In this document: one piece after another, positions 1 through 4,146 of the stretch
Position numbering within the stretch: position 1 is the first letter of the stretch
Layout of the letters: the number at the start of each line of letters is the position of its first letter
DNA from: Clostridia bacterium
Lineage (GTDB): Bacteria > Bacillota_A > Clostridia > Oscillospirales > CAG-272
DNA length: 5,168 nt
Assembly: GCA_017395725.1 (NCBI GenBank)
Contig: JAFQOB010000073.1
Coordinates: forward strand, 1 to 5,168
Direction of reading: 5' to 3'
Translations under genes and position numbers: made by a program
The notes under the pieces: model-generated
The model's input: only the letters and a program-made list of their open reading frames with translations
Told to the model about the DNA's origin: nothing
Databases searched by the model: none

Positions 1-556
1 CGTTTGGCGAAAATATCTCAACGTTTTCAAGCTTTTCCAAGGGAAGCTCAAACTTTCTCAGACCTGCATCTATAAATACGGGAACTCTCCATCTCTGAGC
101 CATTCTCGTAGCGGCAACTATTTCTCTGTCGGGCAAGTCAAACTGCAAATATAATGCATCGGGATAACACAAAAATGCTCCCTCTACTTCATTTCTGCCA
201 AAATTGTCGTTTGCTCCCGGAAACACTATTGACCTTGTAGTTCCGTTTGCCTCGTTTATGGTAACAGAAAAACCTGTGGGTTCATCGTTATCACGTGTCA
301 TATATCTGGTATCAACTCTGCATCTGTCATAATAGTTTATGAGCGTTTCACCGTTTTCGTCATTACCGAGACGGGCGCAAAAAACCGAACCTACCGAATG
401 AGCCGCAAGCGTAACAGCCGCAAGTCCCCCTCTTCCGCCCGGAGCATAAGCATAATCCGTTCCCTTGGTGGTTCTTCCAACCATCGGAATCGAGCCTATA
501 TTCATAACCATTTTCATTTCGGCTTTGCCGAGTGTCAATACCGTTCTGTTAAACAA
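1..556 (-). CDS. PfkB/ribokinase-family carbohydrate kinase, C-terminus cut by window edge
   Basis: Seen: 185 codons read leftwards from a TTG at 556-554 and run off the window, so only the N-terminal ~185 of the usual ~300 residues are present. The start is set by an in-frame TAA two codons upstream (TAA AAT TTG) and by AGAGGG (plus-strand ccctct, 565-570) 8 nt before the TTG. The PfkB N-terminal signature appears as PGGRGG (residues 39-44) followed by an Ala-rich helix and ARLGNDENG (61-69), matching the ribokinase pattern GGKGAN...LG.DxxG. LQFDLP, then PVFIDAGLRKFELP and EIFSPN near the edge match the family's mid-domain strands and the Asn-containing motif before the substrate/ATP cleft. 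The ATP-binding and catalytic Asp region (GAGD) lies outside the window. Family members phosphorylate ribose, fructose phosphates, nucleosides or similar sugars; the substrate cannot be told here. It starts 30 nt after the purM stop on the same strand, so co-transcription with purM is likely (inferred). Confidence 0.85.
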   Translation of the reverse strand, partial: MFNRTVLTLGKAEMKMVMNIGSIPMVGRTTKGTDYAYAPGGRGGLAAVTLAAHSVGSVFCARLGNDENGETLINYYDRCRVDTRYMTRDNDEPTGFSVTINEANGTTRSIVFPGANDNFGRNEVEGAFLCYPDALYLQFDLPDREIVAATRMAQRWRVPVFIDAGLRKFELPLEKLENVEIFSPN

Positions 557-564
557 ATTTTATA

Positions 565-570
565 CCCTCT
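565..570 (-). promoter_or_regulatory. Ribosome binding site that fixes a TTG start for the sugar kinase
   Basis: Read on the minus strand, AGAGGG lies 8 nt upstream of the TTG at 556. No ATG or GTG competes nearby: the first in-frame ATG is residue 14 (AEMKM), which would remove the first strand of the PfkB fold and has no good Shine-Dalgarno sequence. The TTG start is therefore favoured. The site sits in the 30-nt gap between the purM stop codon and the kinase. Confidence 0.6.
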
Positions 571-586
571 TTAAAGTATATTTGAA

Positions 587-1753
587 TTAATAGTTAAATT
601 CTTTTCCGTTAGCTTTAATAGTAACCTTATTTTCGCCGCTGTCACTTGCTTCAACGCGTCCTACAATCTTAGCTTCAACGCCGTACTTCTCTGCTGTCTT
701 TATCATAAATTCAGCTTCAGCAGGGTCGCAGTACATTTCAAGTCTGTGTCCCATATTGAATACTCTGTACATTTCTGCGGGTGCAATATCGGAGTTCTCG
801 GCAATAGCCTTAAACAACGGAGGAACATCAAAGAGGTTATCTTTAATGTAGTGGAGTCCGATACCAAAATTCTTGCACTTAACTTGACCGCCGCCTGTGC
901 AGTGAACCATACCGTGAACGGCTTCACGCTTAGCATCAAGTATTTCTTTTACAATAGGAGCGTAGGTTCTTGTAGGAGAAAGAATCGCATCGCCTACGGT
1001 AACGTTGGTTCCGGGAAGAATATCGTTAAATTTGTAAGTACCGCAATAAACCTGCTCGTCGGGAATGGTGTTTGAATAAGTTTCGGGATACTTTGCCGCA
1101 TATTCGTGAGCAAGAAGCAAATGACGGGCAGCAGTAAGTCCGTTTGAACCCATACCCGCGTTGTATTTATCTTCGTATACAGCCTGTCCCGAAGATGCAA
1201 AGCCAACAATAACGTCGCCCGCCTTAATGTTATCGCAGTTGATAACCATATCTCTCTTCATTCTTACAAAGAAGGTAGAGTCAACGATAAGTGTGGAAAC
1301 AAGGTCGCCCACGTCTGCGGTCTCACCGCCGCACATAGTTATATCAACACCGTACTTACGCATCTTTTCAACGAATTCGGTGTAACCCTTTATAACCCCT
1401 GCAACAGCCTTACCGTCAACACGGTGAGCATTTCTGCCGATAGTGTTTGACATAATAAAGCCCTCGGTTGCACCTACGCAGAGAAGGTCGTCAAGGTTCA
1501 TTACCATAGAATCCTGTGCAATATCCGTAAAGGCTGTGTAATCGCCTGTTTCTTTAAACTTTATGTAAGCAAGAGAAGATTTCGTACCTGCACCGTCAGC
1601 GTGCATTGCCGCACAATAGTTTTCATCACCTGTAGGATCAGGCATAAGAGTACAGAACGCACCCTTAAAAACCCCCTTATCCAAAGACTTAACCGCATTG
1701 TGAACGTCTGTTTTTTCGGCAGATACGCCTCTTGACAAATATGCTTCGCTCAT
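587..1753 (-). CDS. purM: Phosphoribosylformylglycinamidine cyclo-ligase (AIR synthetase), long form
   Basis: PurM converts FGAM plus ATP to aminoimidazole ribonucleotide (AIR), the fifth step of cytosolic de novo purine synthesis; AIR also feeds thiamine synthesis. The protein is 388 aa, longer than the ~345 aa of E. coli-type PurM. Motifs in order: DGAGTK (53-58, canonical DGVGTK), MNLDDLLCVGA (85-95, canonical MCVNDILVCGA), GGETADVGD (142-150, canonical GGETAEMPG), ASSG and GMGSNGLT (186-207), then SPTRTYAP, HGMVHCTGGG and RVFNMGHR towards the C-terminus. The short N-terminus RGVSAEKTDVHNAV and the acidic GGETADVGD are features I associate with Bacteroidetes-like PurM (recollection, not searched). 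The ATG at 1753 is chosen over an ATG 10 codons upstream because GAGGA lies 7 nt before it and family members begin close to this point. Upstream is a near-consensus promoter; downstream the sugar kinase follows after 30 nt. Confidence 0.95.
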   Translation of the reverse strand: MSEAYLSRGVSAEKTDVHNAVKSLDKGVFKGAFCTLMPDPTGDENYCAAMHADGAGTKSSLAYIKFKETGDYTAFTDIAQDSMVMNLDDLLCVGATEGFIMSNTIGRNAHRVDGKAVAGVIKGYTEFVEKMRKYGVDITMCGGETADVGDLVSTLIVDSTFFVRMKRDMVINCDNIKAGDVIVGFASSGQAVYEDKYNAGMGSNGLTAARHLLLAHEYAAKYPETYSNTIPDEQVYCGTYKFNDILPGTNVTVGDAILSPTRTYAPIVKEILDAKREAVHGMVHCTGGGQVKCKNFGIGLHYIKDNLFDVPPLFKAIAENSDIAPAEMYRVFNMGHRLEMYCDPAEAEFMIKTAEKYGVEAKIVGRVEASDSGENKVTIKANGKEFNY

Positions 1754-1771
1754 ATATATATCCTCATTTCC

Positions 1772-1796
1772 GCCGTAAAACAAAACGCATTACGGC
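1772..1796 (-). promoter_or_regulatory. Hairpin in the purM leader
   Basis: A perfect 7-bp inverted repeat, GCCGTAA (1772-1778) and TTACGGC (1790-1796), with an 11-nt loop, lies in the inferred 5' leader between the purM promoter and its ribosome binding site. It has no T-tract beside it, so it is not an ordinary terminator. It may be an operator, an mRNA-stability hairpin or chance. I do not see a PurR box or a purine riboswitch core around it. Confidence 0.35.
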
Positions 1797-1818
1797 ATAA
1801 TAAACTATAATTAGATAT

Positions 1819-1847
1819 ATTATAACACATAAAATCCTTTCTTGCAA
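1819..1847 (-). promoter_or_regulatory. Sigma-A-type promoter for purM
   Basis: On the minus strand, TTGCAA (1847-1842) and a perfect TATAAT (1824-1819) are separated by exactly 17 nt. Transcription would start near 1812, giving a leader of about 58 nt before the purM ATG. This is one of the two best promoter matches in the window. Confidence 0.75.
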
Positions 1848-1940
1848 GTAATTTAATTATTTTTTTGTTGTAACCTTTTCACTCCCAAAGTTGTCTATAT
1901 TAAGTAGAGAGTATGAATAATCTTTTTGGATATTATTTAC

Positions 1941-1981
1941 AAAAAGTACTTTTTTGCAAACAATATTTGTGGTATTATTAA
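1941..1981 (+). promoter_or_regulatory. Probable promoter of the Cys-motif/radical SAM operon, with adjoining palindrome
   Basis: TTGCAA (1954-1959) and TATTAA (1976-1981) are spaced by 16 nt and point at the gene starting at 2018. A 14-bp perfect palindrome, AAAAAGTACTTTTT (1941-1954), touches the -35 box and could be an activator or repressor site. The region is very AT-rich, so other -10 registers (TATTAT, 1973-1978) are possible and the palindrome may be chance. Confidence 0.4.
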
Positions 1982-2017
1982 ATAAACCGCACAACCACAC
2001 CGAAAGGAGCAAGAAAT

Positions 2018-2683
2018 ATGACAGGCAAAAGCAAATGTAAAATATTAAAAGATATCCGTCGACAGATTGCAGAAAAGAACGGGATCGAGCTCGTTATAGA
2101 AGAGTGTAAATACAAAGGCGATTGCCTCGGAACTTGCCCTCGTTGTGAGGCAGAAGTGCGTTATCTTGAAAAAGAACTCGAAAAACGCAGAGCTTTAGGC
2201 AAAAAAGTTGCGGTTGCAGGACTTGTGGCAACGTTAACTGTTTCAACAACAAGCTGTAACCTCGTTGACAAAGTAATAGACACCTCAACAGCCGGTATAT
2301 TCCCAACAGAACAGTCAGCAGAGCTCGATGGAAATATTGCTCTCCCCGAAACAATGGTAACTATGGGAGAAATGATCCCACCGGAAACAACGGAAACCAC
2401 TGCAGAAACAAATGCACCGGAAACAGAATATACAAGCACCTTATCAGTATCCGCACTTCTTGGTACTACTCCCTATTTTATGTATATTCAAAACTACAGC
2501 AAAGACGAAATAATGACAGTCTGGAAGGAAAACTATCGTAACACCATAGGCAATACTTACTACTTTGCGTTTGTACACAATGGAAAAAACTATCTCATAA
2601 TCATTACATTCGACGAAAACGGCACACCGATACGAATAAAAGTTAACGTAGAACAGGAATTGTTAGGAGCCCCGCCCGTATGA
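2018..2683 (+). CDS. Cys-motif protein with internal membrane/lipobox-like segment, paired with radical SAM
   Basis: Function unknown; 221 aa. The ATG at 2018 is preceded by AAAGGAG (2003-2009) at 8 nt. Parts visible in order: residues 1-60 form a charged, probably cytoplasmic domain with C30-x5-C36-x3-C40-x2-C43 (ECKYKGDCLGTCPRCEAE), a likely zinc or Fe-S site, followed by a basic/acidic helix. Residues 62-80 (KK, then a hydrophobic run ending TTSC) resemble a signal-anchor or lipoprotein signal ending at C80, but lie internally. Residues ~90-140 form a Pro/Glu/Thr-rich low-complexity linker containing two similar segments, DGNIALPET and MGEMIPPET. Residues ~150-212 look like a small folded domain (YSKDEIMTVW..., then alternating strands ending FDENGTPIRIKV), resembling BamE/SmpA-like extracytoplasmic domains. 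The C-terminus is ELLGAPPV. The stop overlaps the start of the radical SAM gene (ATGA), implying translational coupling. From memory, Cys-motif N-termini of this type recur beside radical SAM genes in gut anaerobes; no search was run. Confidence 0.8.
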   Translation: MTGKSKCKILKDIRRQIAEKNGIELVIEECKYKGDCLGTCPRCEAEVRYLEKELEKRRALGKKVAVAGLVATLTVSTTSCNLVDKVIDTSTAGIFPTEQSAELDGNIALPETMVTMGEMIPPETTETTAETNAPETEYTSTLSVSALLGTTPYFMYIQNYSKDEIMTVWKENYRNTIGNTYYFAFVHNGKNYLIIITFDENGTPIRIKVNVEQELLGAPPV

Positions 2684-3336
2684 TAAAAGGAAGCGACATA
2701 ATTACAGCCCCCATCGTTACGTACGCAAGACACAGAATGCAGTCCGACGGACAGGGCGTGACGACACTTGTTTGTTTTCACGGTTGTCCTCTGCGTTGTA
2801 AAATGTGCCTGAATCCTTTTTCATTTTCGCCCGACACCAAGCGCAAAATGATGACTCCAAAAGAATTATACGACGAGGTTAAGATAGACGAATTATACTT
2901 TCTTGCGACAAACGGCGGAGTTACCTTCGGCGGCGGAGAACCGTTATTATATCCCGATTTTTTGACGGAATTTCGCAACATCTGCGGTAAAGAATGGCAT
3001 TTGTGTGCCGAGACGTCATTAAACGTTCCTTGGGAGAACGTTGAAAAAAGTATAAAAGCTATTGATTATTACATAATTGACTGCAAAGATACGAACCCGG
3101 AAATATACAAAAAATATACGAATAAAGATAACGGCATTATGCTCGACAATCTAAAAAAACTTGTTTCTTTGATTTCTCCCGAGAACATTCTTGTGAGAGT
3201 CCCCCTTATAACAAATTACAACACCGAACATGACAGAGAAAAATCAATAGAGGTTTTGTCTTCTATCGGCATTAAAAACTTCGATAAATTCGAATATATT
3301 GACCCCAAAAGCAGAAAGAATTTGTTTAAAGCCTAA
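2680..3336 (+). CDS. Radical SAM protein, pyruvate formate-lyase activase-like
   Basis: 218 aa. The start overlaps the preceding stop (ATGA, 2680-2683), with AGGAG (2665-2669) 10 nt upstream. The radical SAM cluster motif is C36-x3-C40-x2-C43 (HGCPLRCKMCLNP), binding a 4Fe-4S cluster and SAM. GGVTFGGGEPLLYP (79-92) matches the GGEP SAM-binding motif in the form typical of glycyl-radical-enzyme activases. AETSLN (110-115), YYIIDCKD (130-137) and RVPLITNYN (173-181) match the ETSG, D.KH and VP..PGYN strands of that family. There is no inserted two-cluster ferredoxin domain and no SPASM-like C-terminal Cys cluster, so this is a minimal barrel. Extra cysteines are C32, C102, C109 and C135. No glycyl radical enzyme is in the window; the likely partner or substrate is the Cys-motif protein encoded just upstream (inferred). 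Alternatives are activation of a distant glycyl radical enzyme or an anaerobic NrdG-like role. The stop codon lies 2 nt before the repeat block. Confidence 0.88.
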   Translation: MIKGSDIITAPIVTYARHRMQSDGQGVTTLVCFHGCPLRCKMCLNPFSFSPDTKRKMMTPKELYDEVKIDELYFLATNGGVTFGGGEPLLYPDFLTEFRNICGKEWHLCAETSLNVPWENVEKSIKAIDYYIIDCKDTNPEIYKKYTNKDNGIMLDNLKKLVSLISPENILVRVPLITNYNTEHDREKSIEVLSSIGIKNFDKFEYIDPKSRKNLFKA

Positions 3337-3338
3337 AA

Positions 3339-3444
3339 CCTCTATACAATTATTACATTTTCGCATAGACTGAGGAAGATTTCAAAGAGGCAGTCACTTT
3401 AGCAGTAATTATGAAAATAAACATTATCTTCAAATTAAACACCA
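3339..3444 (+). repeat. Tandem repeat copy A (~106 bp)
   Basis: First of three head-to-tail units that begin CCTCT and carry TATTACA, a CATAGAC/CACAGAC-like stretch and GGAAGATTTC about 40 nt in. The tail (ATTATG...CATTATCTTCAAAT) aligns with the tail of copy B. It begins 2 nt after the radical SAM stop codon and may include that gene's transcription end, but I see no classical hairpin-plus-T-tract. Confidence 0.6.
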
Positions 3445-3548
3445 CCTCTTTGCACATATTACAACTTAGCACAGACCAAGGAAGATTCCAAGGATAGAAG
3501 TAACTTTGATAGTGATTTTAAAAAACACTATCTACAAATAAAACATTA
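3445..3548 (+). repeat. Tandem repeat copy B (~104 bp)
   Basis: Second unit: CCTCTTTGCAC, then ATATTACAACTTAGC, then ACAGACCAAGGAAGATTCCAA. Its tail contains a hairpin, GATAGTG (3508-3514) with CACTATC (3526-3532). The head is nearly identical to the head of the long element at 3549, and the tail matches copy A (CAAATTAAACA against CAAATAAAACA). Confidence 0.65.
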
Positions 3549-3709
3549 CCTCTGTGTACTTATTACAACTTAGCACAAACCAAGGAAGATTCCAAAGGTG
3601 GAAAACCTTTGGTCGTTTTGGGGGCATGGGGTTCAAAGGGGTGGGGGAATCGAAACCCCCAGCCCCTTTGTGCCTTCTTTGCAATACTTTCTTGGCACCA
3701 AGAAAGTAT
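3549..3709 (+). repeat. Structured repeat element, left copy (161 bp)
   Basis: Begins with the same head as copies A and B (CCTCT...TATTACAACTTAGCAC.AACCAAGGAAGATTCCAA) and continues into three hairpins: CCAAAGGT/ACCTTTGG (3592-3599/3605-3612); CAAAGGGG-T-GGGGG/CCCCC-AG-CCCCTTTG around the loop AATCGAAA (3634-3670); and ATACTTTCTTGG/CCAAGAAAGTAT (3684-3695/3698-3709). The same three hairpins recur in inverted order and opposite orientation at 3820-3980. It could be a non-autonomous mobile element, a REP/BIME-like intergenic repeat or the gene of a structured RNA. No encoded protein is credible here. Confidence 0.75.
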
Positions 3710-3819
3710 GAAAAAAAGAAAAAAGATAGAGTTCTTTTAGAACAATATCTCTGTGATATATGTTTATATCTTCTAAACGAACGTGTCTATAATAATTACA
3801 CTCTTTTAGATTTCTCTTC
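3710..3819. other. AT-rich spacer between the two inverted elements
   Basis: 110 bp of low-GC DNA with two small hairpins, GTTCT/AGAAC (3731-3743) and GATATA/TATATC (3755-3770). It starts with an A-rich run. No promoter, RNA gene or reading frame is convincing here. Confidence 0.5.
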
Positions 3820-3980
3820 GTTACTTTCTTTCCGTAAAGAAAGTAACCAAAGAAGACGCAAGGGGAAGAAGCGTTTCGATTCGCTCCTTCCCCTTGACCC
3901 CATCCTCACGAAACGACCAAAGAGGAGACCTCGTTGGAAACTTCCTTGGTCTGTGCAGACTTTTTATAAATGCATAGAGG
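3820..3980 (-). repeat. Structured repeat element, right copy, inverted (161 bp)
   Basis: Read on the minus strand from 3980, it begins CCTCT, carries CACAGACCAAGGAAG.TTCCAA, and has the three hairpins of the left copy: CCAACGAGG/CCTCTTTGG (3937-3929/3925-3917); CAAGGGGAAGGAGCG/CGCTTCTTCCCCTTG around the identical loop AATCGAAA (3896-3882/3873-3859); and GTTACTTTCTTT/AAAGAAAGTAAC (3847-3836/3831-3820). TTTGGTCGTTT between hairpins 1 and 2 is also shared. Stem sequences differ from the left copy yet still pair. The lengths are equal (161 bp), counting from CCTCT to the end of hairpin 3. Confidence 0.75.
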
Positions 3981-4049
3981 TGGAGTTGTGTTCATTTGCT
4001 TGTGTTTGGGTAAAATACAAAAAAGTTAAAATATTTTTTGTGTAAAGTG

Positions 4050-4078
4050 TTGTAAAATAAAAAAATTTGTTTTATAAT
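4050..4078 (+). promoter_or_regulatory. Sigma-A-type promoter for typA
   Basis: TTGTAA (4050-4055) and a perfect TATAAT (4073-4078) are spaced by exactly 17 nt. Transcription would start near 4085, giving a leader of about 60 nt. The stretch 3981-4049 between the right repeat and this promoter is AT-rich and I see nothing else in it. Confidence 0.7.
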
Positions 4079-4146
4079 AATAAATTGTTGAAAATATGTT
4101 GTTGAAAAAAAAGAAAGATATTTGTTTTAAGGTAGGTACAGAATTA

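Noticed and set aside
746..1385. Plus-strand and alternative minus-strand open frames inside purM
   Set aside because: They are out-of-frame shadows of purM, which has continuous family motifs; none has a ribosome binding site or a domain.
1751..1783. ATG at 1783 as the purM start
   Set aside because: The extra ten residues are not family-like, whereas the ATG at 1753 has GAGGA at 7 nt and gives the expected N-terminus.
2094..2981. Minus-strand open frames opposite the Cys-motif and radical SAM genes
   Set aside because: They are antisense shadows. The plus-strand genes have good ribosome binding sites, recognisable motifs and overlapping stop/start codons.
3339..3612. CRISPR array
   Set aside because: The repeat period is ~105 bp with diverged units, not short identical repeats separated by unique spacers, and there are no cas genes in the window.
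3628..3670. tRNA T-arm-like sequence (GGGGTTCAAA, then AATCGAAACCCCC)
   Set aside because: No acceptor stem, D-arm or anticodon arm can be built around it. The hairpin recurs in the inverted copy with a different stem, so it is part of the repeat element.
3634..3670. Rho-independent terminator of the radical SAM operon
   Set aside because: The stem is strong, but TGCCTTCTTTGC follows rather than a run of T, and it lies about 300 nt beyond the stop codon. The other hairpins also lack T-tracts.
3554..4045. 163-aa open reading frame on the plus strand across the inverted repeats
   Set aside because: It is made entirely of the repeat elements and their spacer, has no ribosome binding site, no recognisable domain and very unusual composition. 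Its length follows from the low stop density of the GC-rich hairpins.
4096..4098. Upstream in-frame ATG as the typA start
   Set aside because: It lies only about 11 nt after the inferred transcription start, has no Shine-Dalgarno, and adds a Lys-rich 17-residue extension not expected in TypA.
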